From: Paramagnetospirillum magneticum AMB-1
GTDB lineage: Bacteria > Pseudomonadota > Alphaproteobacteria > Rhodospirillales > Magnetospirillaceae
DNA: 64,000 bases
Direction: 5' to 3'
NCBI RefSeq assembly: GCF_000009985.1
Contig: NC_007626.1
Span: forward strand, 248,001 to 312,000
Made by a program: the position numbers and the translations under genes. Shown one piece after another: positions 9,832 through 18,890 of this stretch. The notes beneath the pieces were generated by a model. The model was not told where the DNA came from and did not search any database. It saw nothing but the letters and a program-made list of their open reading frames with translations. Numbering within the stretch: position 1 is the stretch's first letter; every line of letters starts with the position of its first letter.

Positions 9832-10801
9832 TACCGTCGTCCTTGCCCGCCGGCTCGTAAAGCTGGCGGACGATGAACAGCGGGCGACCCTTGACCTCGT
9901 CGAACACCCGGCCGAGATAGTCGCCGATGATGCCCAGGGTCAGCAGCTGGATGCCGCCCAGGAACAGCACCGACATCAGGGTGGATTCATAGCCCGGCAC
10001 GTCGATGCCCCAGATCATGGTGCGGATCAGGCGGAAGACGATGTAGAGGAAGGCCAGGGACGAGACCATGGCCCCCACCCAGCCCCAGACGCGCAGCGGG
10101 AAGTTGGAGAACGAGGTCAGGCCGTCGAAGGCGAAGCCCAGCAGCTTCAGCGAATTGAACTTGGTGGTTCCCGCCGCCCGTTCGCCCTGGTGATAGATGA
10201 TCTCCGCTTGGCGATAGCCCACCCAGGCGAAGATGCCCTTCATGAAGCGCGAGCGCTCGGGCATCTGGTTGATGGTATCGACCACCTTGCGGTCCATCAG
10301 GCGGAAGTCGCCCACCTCGCGTGGCAGGCGGACGTCGGACAGGTGGTCGAACACCCAGTAGAAGCCCTTGGCGAAGATCTTTTCCGACAGGCCCTGGCCG
10401 GTGCGGGCGTCGCGCCGGGCGAACACCACCTCGTAGCCGTCCCGCCACTTGGCCAGCATGTGGGCGATGGCCTCGGGCGGATGCTGCAGGTCGGCATCCA
10501 TGGGCACCACCGCTTGGCCCCGGCTGTGGAACAGCCCGGCCGACAATGCCTTCTCCTTGCCGAAATTGCGCGACAGATCGATGACTCTGAGGCGCGACTC
10601 GCCCTTTTGCAGGTCCAGCAGCCGGTCGAGGGTGTCGTCCCTGGATCCGTCATTGATGCAGATGACTTCGAATGAGACGCCCAGCCCCTCCAGCGCCGGC
10701 AGCAGCCGGGCGAACAGCAAAGGAACATTTTCCCCTTCGTTGTAGCAGGGGATGACCACCGACAGGGTGGGAGCAGAATTCTGATTGACGGCCGCTGTCA
10801 T
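9818..10801 (-). CDS. GT2 family glycosyltransferase (DPM1/GtrB type)
   Basis: A 327-residue membrane-associated glycosyltransferase. The GT-A fold begins at TLSVVIPCYNEGENV. The nucleotide-sugar/metal site is in PMDADLQHPPEAI, and RSRFMKGIFAWVGYRQ is typical of dolichyl/undecaprenyl-phosphate sugar transferases. Two membrane helices lie near residues 230-300 (WGWVGAMVSSLAFLYIVFR and VLFLGGIQLLTLGIIGDYL). The probable reaction is transfer of a sugar from a nucleotide donor to undecaprenyl phosphate for envelope glycan modification. I start it at MTAAVNQ (10801), which keeps the normal family N-terminus; the frame continues upstream without support. Confidence 0.92.
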   Translation of the reverse strand: MTAAVNQNSAPTLSVVIPCYNEGENVPLLFARLLPALEGLGVSFEVICINDGSRDDTLDRLLDLQKGESRLRVIDLSRNFGKEKALSAGLFHSRGQAVVPMDADLQHPPEAIAHMLAKWRDGYEVVFARRDARTGQGLSEKIFAKGFYWVFDHLSDVRLPREVGDFRLMDRKVVDTINQMPERSRFMKGIFAWVGYRQAEIIYHQGERAAGTTKFNSLKLLGFAFDGLTSFSNFPLRVWGWVGAMVSSLAFLYIVFRLIRTMIWGIDVPGYESTLMSVLFLGGIQLLTLGIIGDYLGRVFDEVKGRPLFIVRQLYEPAGKDDGTTSP

Positions 10802-10956
10802 GGGGACTGTCCCGATTGATCGATTTCCAAGCATGGCACTACCTGCACTTTGGGGCAACGCAGCTTTGCGGGCATTTTTATCTCTGCAGACTTGCCCGGA
10901 ACGCTGGTCCATGGCAGGGTCCGCACCATATATCGACCGTTCCGAGGCCTTGTCCC

Positions 10957-11316
10957 ATGATCAAGTCCGTGCTGTTGCCCCTGATGGTGGCTTTGGGGCT
11001 TATGGCCGCTTCCGAAGCGCGCGCCCATGCCGTCCTGGTGGAATCCTCGCCGCCGGCCGAGGCCGAGGTGGTGGGTGCCAAGGTGGAGTTCCATCTGCGC
11101 TACAACAGCCGCATCGACGCCCGGCGGTCGCGCCTGGCGCTCAAGGGGCCGGCGGGATCCAAGACCCTGCCGCCGCAGCAAGGCGAAAACGAGGCCGAAC
11201 TGGTCGCCCGCGTCGAGGGACTGGCGCCCGGGCGCTATATCCTTTTCTGGGACGTGCTGTCGGTGGACGGCCATGTCAGCCGGGGCCAGGTTCCCTTTCT
11301 GACCATCGCACCTTAG
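10957..11316 (+). CDS. copC: CopC-type periplasmic copper-binding protein
   Basis: A 119-residue protein with a signal peptide ending at AHA, so the mature protein would start with the copper-binding His of HAVLVESSPPAEAEV, as in CopC. The rest is the expected beta-sandwich, ending with the conserved WDVLSVDGHVSRGQVPF containing a second His. It lies 11 bases upstream of copD in an obvious operon. Likely role: periplasmic copper chaperone handing Cu to the CopD membrane protein for import or tolerance. Confidence 0.92.
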   Translation: MIKSVLLPLMVALGLMAASEARAHAVLVESSPPAEAEVVGAKVEFHLRYNSRIDARRSRLALKGPAGSKTLPPQQGENEAELVARVEGLAPGRYILFWDVLSVDGHVSRGQVPFLTIAP

Positions 11317-11327
11317 GGGACGTCGCC

Positions 11328-12911
11328 ATGCTGACCACTCTGCCTCCCGACATCCTCGCCTTTTTCGCCGTGATCCTGCGCGGTCTCCAACTGACCGCCC
11401 AGTCGGTGATCCTGGGCGGCGTGCTGTTCCTGCTGGGCTTCACCCGGCCCATGGCGCTGAAGCTGGGCGGCCGGGCCGCCGCCCTGGAGCGGACCGGCAT
11501 GGACTGGACCGCCAAGGCCGGCTTCGCCCTGGTCGTGGTGGCGGGCCTGTCCATCTTTGCCAGCCTCGCTCAATTGGTGGCCGGGCTGGAGATTCAGCCC
11601 GCCGACGCCATGGGCGCCGATTTCGTCCAGTGGACCCTGATCATGGCCGTTGCCGCCTTCGCCCTGGCGGTGACGGCGCGCATGGGGGCCAATCCCGCCC
11701 AAGTGTCGTCCCTGGCCCTGCTGGCGGTAGTGGTGCTGGGCGCTTCGGTGATGTCCAGCCACGCCTTCGCCCGGGTGGAAGAGCGCAATTACTACATCCT
11801 GGCCGACGCCCTGCATCAGGCCGGCGCGTCGCTGTGGATCGGCGGCATTCCCTTCATGCTGCTGGCCCTTTCCAAGGTGACCGGGTCCAAGGACCGCCTG
11901 ATGGTGGGCATGCGCTTCTCGCATCTGTTCACCGGGGCGGTGGGGCTGCTGCTGCTGGGAGCCGGCATGCTGGCTTGGGGCTACATCTCCACGCCCGGCG
12001 CCCTGATCGGCACCGCCTACGGCATCATGACCGGGGCCAAGATCATCCTGCTGTCGGTGCTGCTGCTGCTGGCGGCGCTGAACCGCAAGTCCACCCGGTC
12101 CGAGGCCGAGGACAAGGGACAGTTCCGTCTGCGCCGCTTCGCCGAGGTGGAGATCGGCATCGGCATCACCGTGCTGATGATCGCCGCCTCCATGGCCTCG
12201 CAGCCGCCGGCGGTGGACCAGCTCCAGTACCAGGCCTCGGTGGGCGAGATCGTCGAGCGCATGGCGCCGGTGCGTCCGCCCCGCGTGGTCAGCCCGCCGT
12301 CGGAGCACCTGACCCTGGGCGAGAAGACCGCCGCCAGCGACACGGCCGACAAGATGTGGTCCGAGTTCAACCACAACTGGGCCGGCATCTTCGTCTTCGC
12401 CATGGGCCTGGGCGCCATGGCCAACCGCATGGGAGTGAAGGCGGCGCGGCACTGGCCGCTGCTGTTCCTGGTAATCGGCGGCGCCATCATCATCCGCTCG
12501 GACCCGGAAAGCTGGCCCATCGGCCCCAGGGGCTTCTTCGAGACCCTGGCCGACCCCGAGGTGTTCCAGCACCGGGTGGTGGGATTGCTGCTGTTCCCCT
12601 TCGGCCTGTTCGAATGGGCGGTCCGCACCGGACGCCTGAAGAGCGAGCGCGCCGCGCTGATCTTCCCCATCCTGTGCGCGGTGGGCGCCGGGCTGCTGCT
12701 GGTGCACAACCACACCCTCACCGACGTCAAGGAGCGCTTTCTGATCGAATTCAGCCATATTCCCATGGGCCTGTTCGGCGTCCTGTCGGGCTGGCTGCGC
12801 TGGCTGGAGATCCGGGGCGACGGGCGCGCCAAGCAAGTTGCGGGGTTGCTGTGGCCCCTCTGCTTCTCCATGGTGGGCGTGCTGCTGATGTTCTACCGGG
12901 AATTGCCGTAG
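11328..12911 (+). CDS. copD: CopD-family copper transport membrane protein
   Basis: A 527-residue polytopic inner-membrane protein. About eight hydrophobic segments form the N-terminal CopD region (from LRGLQLTAQSVILGGVLFLLG), with conserved His residues in SSHAFARVEERNYYILADALHQAG. The C-terminal half adds an extra membrane block that also contains His residues (VFQHRVVGLLLFPFG, LLVHNHTLTDVKERF), making the protein longer than a minimal CopD (about 300 residues). The ATG at 11328 has a GGGGA ribosome site. With copC upstream this is a copper-handling operon; the direction of transport cannot be deduced. Confidence 0.9.
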   Translation: MLTTLPPDILAFFAVILRGLQLTAQSVILGGVLFLLGFTRPMALKLGGRAAALERTGMDWTAKAGFALVVVAGLSIFASLAQLVAGLEIQPADAMGADFVQWTLIMAVAAFALAVTARMGANPAQVSSLALLAVVVLGASVMSSHAFARVEERNYYILADALHQAGASLWIGGIPFMLLALSKVTGSKDRLMVGMRFSHLFTGAVGLLLLGAGMLAWGYISTPGALIGTAYGIMTGAKIILLSVLLLLAALNRKSTRSEAEDKGQFRLRRFAEVEIGIGITVLMIAASMASQPPAVDQLQYQASVGEIVERMAPVRPPRVVSPPSEHLTLGEKTAASDTADKMWSEFNHNWAGIFVFAMGLGAMANRMGVKAARHWPLLFLVIGGAIIIRSDPESWPIGPRGFFETLADPEVFQHRVVGLLLFPFGLFEWAVRTGRLKSERAALIFPILCAVGAGLLLVHNHTLTDVKERFLIEFSHIPMGLFGVLSGWLRWLEIRGDGRAKQVAGLLWPLCFSMVGVLLMFYRELP

Positions 12912-12934
12912 CAGCCGGGGGAGGAGCAGGGACC

Positions 12935-14242
12935 ATGCGCAACCGCATCACTATCCTGCTCCTGACTCTGGCGACCGTGGCGCTGTCGGCGGCGGCGGCC
13001 GGCGTGGCGGGCTATTGGTACATCAAGCCCACTGTGATCACCCTGGCGGTGTCCCCCGATCCATCGCCCGAATACCGCTTCGCCCGCAAGCTGGCCGATG
13101 TGCTGGCCCAGAATCGCGCCTCCATCCGCCTGGAACTGATGATTGCCGAGAGCGGGCAGCAGGCCATGGCCCGGCTGTCCCAGAGCGATGCCGACCTCGC
13201 CCTGGTGCGCAGCGACGACCGCCGGATTCCGCCCATGGCCCGGTCCGTGGCCGTTCTGGAAGAGCAGGTCCTGCTGCTGATCACTCCGTCCAAGAGCAAG
13301 GTCAGGTCGCTGGGCGATCTGGCGAAGCGGCATACCCTGGTGATGGACCGCGACGGCCGCAACGAAGCCCTGTTCCGCCGCCTGATGGAGCAGTACCGCC
13401 ACGATGGCCGCCCCGCCTCGGTCACTGTCGTGCCGCCCGGAACGCCCCTGGCCCCACGCCTGGGGCCGGGGGGCGGGATCGATGCCGCCATCCTGCTCAT
13501 GCCGCTGTCACGGCTGTCAGGGCCGGAGGATTTCGCGGCCATGGAACGGGACTTCAAGGGCTTTTCCGTCCAGGCCATCACCGACGCCAAGGCGCTGGAG
13601 CGCAAGATTCCCGGCCTTTACGCCGAAACCATCGAGGCGGGATTGCTGTCGGGCTCGCCGCGCATTCCCGACGAGGATCTGGACACGGTGGCGGTGCAGC
13701 GGCTGCTGGTGGCTCGCGCCAAGCTGCCCGAGCAACACGTGGTGGAGGTGATGCGCGCCCTGTTCGAGAACGGGCGCCAACTGGCGGTGGAACAGACCTT
13801 CGCCACCCGCATCGAGCCGCCGTCCACCGAGAAGGCGGCCCTGATCGCCATCCATCCCGGCGCCCAGCAATATGTGAGCGGCGAGATCAAGACGCTGTTC
13901 GACCGCTACGCCGACGTGGTCTTCATTGGGCTCTACGCCGCCGGTATCCTGGGGTCGGGCGCGGTCGCCCTCTACGGCATGGTGTTTCGCCGCGCCCCCG
14001 TCCACGCCGGTAGTCGCGCCCATACCCTGGCGGCGCTGCGCGAGCGGGCGCGGGCCGCCCGCGATGGCCAGGAATTGGACGCCGTCGAGATGGAGATCGA
14101 GGCCGTTCTGGATGGCGTGCTGTCGGGCCTGGCTGACGGGGCCATTTCGCCACGCGGCCTGGAAGGCTTCCGACTGGCCTACGACGCCGCTCGCGACGCG
14201 GTGGCCGCATCCCGGCGGATGATTGCTCACCCAACCACGTAG
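12935..14242 (+). CDS. TAXI-type (TRAP) solute-binding protein with C-terminal membrane anchor
   Basis: A 435-residue protein. It has an N-terminal membrane/signal segment, then a periplasmic-binding-protein-like domain of the TAXI/NMT1 class (about 40-315; motif SQSDADLALVRSDD, with the hinge near TPSKSKVRSLGDLAKRH). A second membrane helix follows at about 325-350 (FIGLYAAGILGSGAVALYGMVF), and then a cytoplasmic, Arg/Glu-rich tail of about 80 residues. No TRAP permease genes are near, so it may act as a sensor or scaffold instead of a transporter subunit. It starts 24 bases after copD behind a GGGGAGGAG site and is probably in the copper operon. Confidence 0.82.
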   Translation: MRNRITILLLTLATVALSAAAAGVAGYWYIKPTVITLAVSPDPSPEYRFARKLADVLAQNRASIRLELMIAESGQQAMARLSQSDADLALVRSDDRRIPPMARSVAVLEEQVLLLITPSKSKVRSLGDLAKRHTLVMDRDGRNEALFRRLMEQYRHDGRPASVTVVPPGTPLAPRLGPGGGIDAAILLMPLSRLSGPEDFAAMERDFKGFSVQAITDAKALERKIPGLYAETIEAGLLSGSPRIPDEDLDTVAVQRLLVARAKLPEQHVVEVMRALFENGRQLAVEQTFATRIEPPSTEKAALIAIHPGAQQYVSGEIKTLFDRYADVVFIGLYAAGILGSGAVALYGMVFRRAPVHAGSRAHTLAALRERARAARDGQELDAVEMEIEAVLDGVLSGLADGAISPRGLEGFRLAYDAARDAVAASRRMIAHPTT

Positions 14243-14748
14243 CTGAGCCGCACCACGCCGTTGATATAGGTCTTGGCCCCCAGCAGGGTCATACGGTCGC
14301 CGCGGTCGCTGGGCAGGAACAGCGGGCGGCCCTTGCCCAGCAGCACCGGCATGATGAACAGGTCGAAATGACCGATGGCGCCCAGGTCGAGAAAGGCGCG
14401 CAGGGCCTTGGCGCCGCCCGCCACCCAGATGTCGCCGTCCGGCGAGGCCTTCAACTCGGCGACCAGTTGGGCGAGATCGCCCAGCCAGGGCTCCACATTA
14501 TCGGGGGCGGTCTCCATGGAGCGCGAGGTCACCACGATGCAGCGCTTGTCGCCGTGGGGCCAGTGCCCCATGGCGTGCAGGTGCTCGTAGGTGGTGCGGC
14601 CCATCACCACCGTGCCGATGTGTTCCATGAACTCGTCGAAGCCGTAATCGATGGCGTCGAACGGCTTCAGCCAGGCGATGGACCCGTCCGAATCGGCGAT
14701 GTAGCCGTCCAGGCTGGCGGCGATATAGGCGCGGAAGCCGGCGGCCAT
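14227..14748 (-). CDS. Dihydrofolate reductase / RibD C-terminal family protein
   Basis: A 173-residue protein of the DHFR-like RibD C-terminal family (YyaP/YwjB-like). The N-terminal AYIAASLDGYIAD, the MGRTTYE block (residues 49-55), IWVAGGAKALRAFL and the final LLGAKTYINGVVRLSYVV are typical. Such proteins bind NADPH but their substrates are mostly unknown, and this is not a canonical FolA. Its 3' end overlaps the TAXI gene by 16 bases, and it begins 4 bases after the HD-GYP stop codon on the same strand, so the two are likely co-transcribed. Confidence 0.9.
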   Translation of the reverse strand: MAAGFRAYIAASLDGYIADSDGSIAWLKPFDAIDYGFDEFMEHIGTVVMGRTTYEHLHAMGHWPHGDKRCIVVTSRSMETAPDNVEPWLGDLAQLVAELKASPDGDIWVAGGAKALRAFLDLGAIGHFDLFIMPVLLGKGRPLFLPSDRGDRMTLLGAKTYINGVVRLSYVVG

Positions 14749-14751
14749 TCC

Positions 14752-16527
14752 CTATTCGGCCGCCTTGGGCAGGTAGGCCGAGACGTCCACGGAATCCACC
14801 TGCTCGGGCCGCAGGTACTTTTCCGCGTAGTCCTTCCAGACGCCCGAGGTCAGGAACAACTCCCACAATTCCTTGTCGATGTGCTGGTCCTTGACCATGA
14901 ACGACATGATCTTGAGGGATTCCGACAGGGTCTTGGGCTTCTTGTAGGGGCGGTCGGCGGCGGTCAGCGCCTCGAAGATGTCGGCCACCGCCATCATGCG
15001 AGCGGGCAGCGACATCTCTTCGCGCTTCAAGCCCTTGGGATAGCCGGTGCCGTCCATCTTCTCGTGGTGGCCGCCGGCCCACTCGGCGACGCGGGCCAGA
15101 TTCTTGGGGAAGGGCAGGGCCTTCAGCATGAAGATAGTCTGGACGATGTGGTCGTTGATCTTGAACCGGTCCTCTGCGGTCAGCGTGCCGCGCCCGATGG
15201 CCAGATTGTACAGCTCGCCCAGATTGTAGCGGTTCTCCAGCGGCTTCATCTTGAAGCCCTCGGCGTCGTAGCGCGCCGTGTCCACGTTGATCTCGTGGGG
15301 GATGACGTGCCAGTCCTTGTCGGCCAGCATCTTCTCGGTGACCGGTGGCTTGGGCTCGTCGCCGGTGCGCCGGCGCATTTCGTCCAGGGACAGCCCCATG
15401 GTGTCGTCCAGCGTCCGCACCCAGGTGCGCTCGGCGATGGCTTTCAGCCGCTCGACCTTGTCGGGCGCCATGAACTCGCCGCCCACGTTGCTTTCGGCCA
15501 CGAAGGCGAAGTCGTCGTCTAGGGCGGCCAGTTCCGCGTCCATGCGGGCCTTCAGGGTCTCGGACTTCTCCTCGCCGGCCACCAGGCCTTCAAGGTAGGT
15601 GATCACCGCGTCGCGCTTGGCCACCTCGAAGCGCATACGCACTTCGTGAATGCGGTTGTAGATGGTCTCCAGCTTGGTGGCCTTGTCGACGATGTATTCC
15701 GGCGTGGTGACCTTGCCGCAATCGTGCAGGCCGCCCGCCACCTCCAGCTCGTACCACTCGTCTTCGGTCAGGGAGAAGTCGGCGAAGGGGCCTTCGGTCT
15801 GATCGCACGCCGCCTGGGCCAGCATGAAGGTGATGGCCGGCACCCGGTGGCAGTGCCCGCCGGTATAGGGGCTCTTGGCGTCGATGGAGCCGGCGATCAC
15901 CTGAATGAAGCTCTTGAACAGGTTCTTCTGGGCCTCGATCAGGCGCTGGTTGTCCAGCGCCACCGCCGCCTGGGAGGCCAGAGCCTCGATCAGCGGGGTG
16001 ATGTCGGGGCCGAACTCCACGATGCGGTTGCGACCGTCGCGGGCGTTGATCAGCTGCAGGACGCCGATCACCTCGCCCTCGTAGTTCTTTAGCGGCACGG
16101 TGAGGAAGGATTTGGAGCGGTAGCCGGTCTTGGTGTCGAAGGCCTTGGTGCCGCTGAAATCGTATTTGTCCACGTCATAGGCGTCGGCGATATTGACCGT
16201 CTGGCCGGTCAGCGCGCACGAGCTGGACACGTTCTTGTGGTTGGGCTGGCCCTGGTCGTTATATAGGCGCAGTGGCGGGAACGGGATCGGCTTACCCGTG
16301 GTGCCGCCCATGGCGATGTTCAGCGTGTCGTTGAGCATGATCTCGAAGCGGAGGCCGTCCTTGGCCTCGGTCATCAGGTAGAGCGTGCCGCCGTCGGCGT
16401 TGCACATGCTCTTGGCGCCCGAGAGGATCTTCTCCATCAGCCGGTTGTGATTGCGCTCGGCCGACAGGGCGATGCCCAGCTCGATCAGTGTCCGGTAGCG
16501 TTCTTCTTTTTTATGTACCGAAGCCAT
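14752..16527 (-). CDS. GAF and HD-GYP domain cyclic di-GMP phosphodiesterase
   Basis: A 591-residue cytoplasmic signalling enzyme. A GAF sensor domain covers about 15-195. The HD-GYP domain follows, with the metal ligands HDCGK (268-272), His 460, HHE (487-489) and the GTGYP signature (493-497) that defines c-di-GMP hydrolases. The distance between HDCGK and His 460 is about 190 residues, far more than usual, because of a helical insertion at about 285-445. There is no receiver domain; the GAF pocket may sense a small ligand. The start at 16527 follows a run of purines (AAGGGGA). It is divergent from ubiD. Confidence 0.93.
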   Translation of the reverse strand: MASVHKKEERYRTLIELGIALSAERNHNRLMEKILSGAKSMCNADGGTLYLMTEAKDGLRFEIMLNDTLNIAMGGTTGKPIPFPPLRLYNDQGQPNHKNVSSSCALTGQTVNIADAYDVDKYDFSGTKAFDTKTGYRSKSFLTVPLKNYEGEVIGVLQLINARDGRNRIVEFGPDITPLIEALASQAAVALDNQRLIEAQKNLFKSFIQVIAGSIDAKSPYTGGHCHRVPAITFMLAQAACDQTEGPFADFSLTEDEWYELEVAGGLHDCGKVTTPEYIVDKATKLETIYNRIHEVRMRFEVAKRDAVITYLEGLVAGEEKSETLKARMDAELAALDDDFAFVAESNVGGEFMAPDKVERLKAIAERTWVRTLDDTMGLSLDEMRRRTGDEPKPPVTEKMLADKDWHVIPHEINVDTARYDAEGFKMKPLENRYNLGELYNLAIGRGTLTAEDRFKINDHIVQTIFMLKALPFPKNLARVAEWAGGHHEKMDGTGYPKGLKREEMSLPARMMAVADIFEALTAADRPYKKPKTLSESLKIMSFMVKDQHIDKELWELFLTSGVWKDYAEKYLRPEQVDSVDVSAYLPKAAE

Positions 16528-16719
16528 AGGCAGCCATCCCCCTTAGGGATAATCAAGCGGTAACCCTACCCAAGCCTACGCCGAAACGACCCGGGCGTGA
16601 AGTCGGGTGAAAGCACTACATATTATCACATTTGTGTCGGATGATTATCTGGGGCATCTCGGTCTTGACGACAAGGCGGGATCGTACTCCCCTGGGGGCC
16701 GGACCACAGGAGAGCCCCT

Positions 16720-18234
16720 ATGCCCTACGAATCCCTGCGCGACTTCATCGCCCGCCTGGAAAAGGCCGGACGGCTGAAGCGGGTGAGCGCGCCGGTATCG
16801 CCCCATCTGGAAATGACCGAGATTCAGACCCGCCTGCTGGCCGAGGGTGGCCCGGCGGTGCTGTTCGAGAATGTGGTGCGCGACGATGGCTCGAAATATT
16901 CCATGCCGGTGCTGGTCAACCTGTTCGGGACGGTGGAGCGGGTCGCCTGGGGTATGGACCGCGAACCGCATCAGCTGCGCGAAGTGGGCGAGACCCTGGC
17001 CTTCCTGAAGCAGCCGGAACCGCCGGGCGGCTGGCGCGAAGCCCTGGAGATGCTGCCCCTGGCCAAGACCGTGATGGCCATGCGGCCCAAGACGGTGGGC
17101 TCGGCGCCCTGCCAGCAGGTGGTTCTGACCGGCGATCAGGTGGATCTGTCCCAGCTTCCCATCCAGGGCTGCTGGCCGGGCGAGCCGGCGCCGCTGATCA
17201 CCTGGCCGCTGGTGGTGACCCAGGGGCCGAATCCCGACGGCGACAAGCGCGATAATTTCAACCTCGGCATCTACCGCATGCAGGTGACGGGGAAGAACAC
17301 CACCCTGATGCGCTGGCTGAAGCACCGGGGCGGCGCCCAGCATTTCCAGCGCTGGGGCCAGGAGAAGCGCCAGCCCATGCCGGCTGCCGTGGTGATCGGT
17401 GCCGATCCCGGCACCATCATCGCCGCCGTGACGCCGGTGCCCGAGACCCTGTCCGAATACCAGTTTGCCGGCCTGCTGCGCGGCAAGAAGCTGGAACTGG
17501 TGGATTGCAAGACGGTGCCGCTCAAGGTCCCGGCCGAGGCCGAGATCGTGCTGGAGGGCCACGTCATGCTGGACGAGCACGGGCCGGAAGGCCCCTACGG
17601 TGACCATACCGGCTATTACAACTCGGTGGAGGAGTTCCCGGTCTTCCGCATCTCGGCCATCACCATGCGCCGAGATCCCATCTACCTCTCCACCTTCACC
17701 GGACGGCCGCCGGACGAGCCCTCCGTGCTGGGCGAAGCGCTGAACGAGGTGTTCATTCCGCTGCTGGCGCAGCAATTTCCCGAAATCGTCGATTTCTGGC
17801 TGCCGCCCGAGGGTTGTTCCTACCGGATCGCCGTGGTTTCCATCAAGAAGGCCTATCCCGGTCACGCCAAGCGGGTGATGTTCGGCATCTGGAGCTTTCT
17901 CAAGCAGTTCATGTACACCAAATTCGTCATCGTGGTGGACGACGACATCGACGCGCGCAATTGGAAGGACGTCATGTGGGCCATCTCGACCCGCATGGAC
18001 CCGGCCCGCGACATCACGGTGGTGGAGGGTACCCCCATCGACTATCTCGACTTCGCCAGCCCGGAAAGCGGCCTGGGCGGCAAGCTGGGTCTGGACGCCA
18101 CCAATAAATGGCCGCCGGAAACCCACCGGGAATGGGGCGAGAAGATCAAGATGAGCGGTGACGTGGTCGACCGGGTCAGCCAGCGCTGGGCCGAATACGG
18201 ATTGCCGGGATCGGGAAAGCCCATCTGGCGATAG
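16720..18234 (+). CDS. ubiD: UbiD family decarboxylase
   Basis: Prenylated-FMN-dependent decarboxylase of 504 residues, close to the length of E. coli UbiD. UbiD acts in ubiquinone biosynthesis on 3-polyprenyl-4-hydroxybenzoate. The prFMN/metal site region (NFNLGIYRMQVTG), the acidic HGPEGPYGDHTGYYN loop and the C-terminal DDDIDARNWKDVMWA block are intact. It has a clear GGAG ribosome site. The flavin prenyltransferase UbiX is not in the window. A non-oxidative aromatic decarboxylase role is possible, but the overall layout fits ubiquinone synthesis better. Confidence 0.92.
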   Translation: MPYESLRDFIARLEKAGRLKRVSAPVSPHLEMTEIQTRLLAEGGPAVLFENVVRDDGSKYSMPVLVNLFGTVERVAWGMDREPHQLREVGETLAFLKQPEPPGGWREALEMLPLAKTVMAMRPKTVGSAPCQQVVLTGDQVDLSQLPIQGCWPGEPAPLITWPLVVTQGPNPDGDKRDNFNLGIYRMQVTGKNTTLMRWLKHRGGAQHFQRWGQEKRQPMPAAVVIGADPGTIIAAVTPVPETLSEYQFAGLLRGKKLELVDCKTVPLKVPAEAEIVLEGHVMLDEHGPEGPYGDHTGYYNSVEEFPVFRISAITMRRDPIYLSTFTGRPPDEPSVLGEALNEVFIPLLAQQFPEIVDFWLPPEGCSYRIAVVSIKKAYPGHAKRVMFGIWSFLKQFMYTKFVIVVDDDIDARNWKDVMWAISTRMDPARDITVVEGTPIDYLDFASPESGLGGKLGLDATNKWPPETHREWGEKIKMSGDVVDRVSQRWAEYGLPGSGKPIWR

Positions 18235-18297
18235 GCATATTGGGGACTACTCCACCTTTCATACATATACGGGCGTGGTAGTGATTGAGCGCTAAGG

Positions 18298-18334
18298 TAT
18301 AATCCTCCCCCAGGGATCGGGCCTGTTGGGGGAG
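18298..18334 (+). promoter_or_regulatory. Promoter -10 box and inverted repeat before the first TNT gene
   Basis: A perfect TATAAT lies at 18298-18303; the -35 position matches the consensus only weakly. Just downstream, CTCCCCCA (18305-18312) pairs perfectly with TGGGGGAG (18327-18334), and the right arm contains the ribosome site of the gene at 18343. If transcription starts 6-8 bases after the -10 box, most of the left arm would not be in the RNA, so this repeat may instead be a DNA operator. Confidence 0.5.
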
Positions 18335-18342
18335 ACTGATCA

Positions 18343-18819
18343 ATGCGCCTGCGCATCGTGCTGGCAGCCGCCGTGCTGGCGGCCTTTACCATGTTGATGT
18401 CCGTCGCGCCGGCCATGGCTGGCTGCTCGGGGGAGACCATCCGTCCGGATCTGGCGGACCGTTGGAAGGATGCCGCCGGCAAGCCGCGCTGGCCCAACGA
18501 GGATTGGAGCGGAGGCCTCAATGTCACGATTCTGCTGCTCCCGGGCACGGTGATCGACCGGTTCGGCTGCGACGACGGCAATCGCTTCAGCCCGCAGGGG
18601 ACGCCGTTCGCCGCCAGGGCCTTGCCCTATGACTGCAGCCGGGAGTCTTATAGCAGCTACCGGGTGCTCCGGCCGTTTCCGGTCAAGTCGGCCGAGGCTC
18701 AGGGATGGTTTGGGCTGCGGGGTGGCGCCGTCCAATATCGTACCACGGTCAGCGCCAGAGAGTTGCTGGCGGACGGTACCCTCGAACCGATCGAGTCCGC
18801 CCGCCCGTCCTGCGCCTGA
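18343..18819 (+). CDS. Secreted TNT-domain protein, putative NAD+ glycohydrolase (copy 1)
   Basis: A 158-residue protein with a Sec signal peptide (cleavage near AMAG, residue 27). The mature part matches the TNT fold (tuberculosis necrotizing toxin, DUF4237): WPNED, then LPGTVIDRFG, FSPQGTPFAARALPY, YSSYRVLRPF with Arg 107, and GGAVQY with Gln 131 at the place of the catalytic glutamine of TNT. Cysteines 28, 76, 98 and 157 have the same spacing as in the paralog downstream. Known TNT enzymes hydrolyse NAD+. An exported, disulfide-bonded protein would act in the periplasm or outside the cell, which may explain why no immunity gene is adjacent. Enzymatic activity is inferred. Confidence 0.75.
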   Translation: MRLRIVLAAAVLAAFTMLMSVAPAMAGCSGETIRPDLADRWKDAAGKPRWPNEDWSGGLNVTILLLPGTVIDRFGCDDGNRFSPQGTPFAARALPYDCSRESYSSYRVLRPFPVKSAEAQGWFGLRGGAVQYRTTVSARELLADGTLEPIESARPSCA

Positions 18820-18890
18820 CTCTTTAAGAGAAACTCTTTTCGAATACAATGTGAATTGGTTGTGATTGCGTGACACACATCGACGATTGA

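Noticed and set aside
10785..11327. N-terminal extension of CopD back to 10785
   Set aside because: This stretch is the copC gene in another frame. CopD has its own ATG and ribosome site at 11328.
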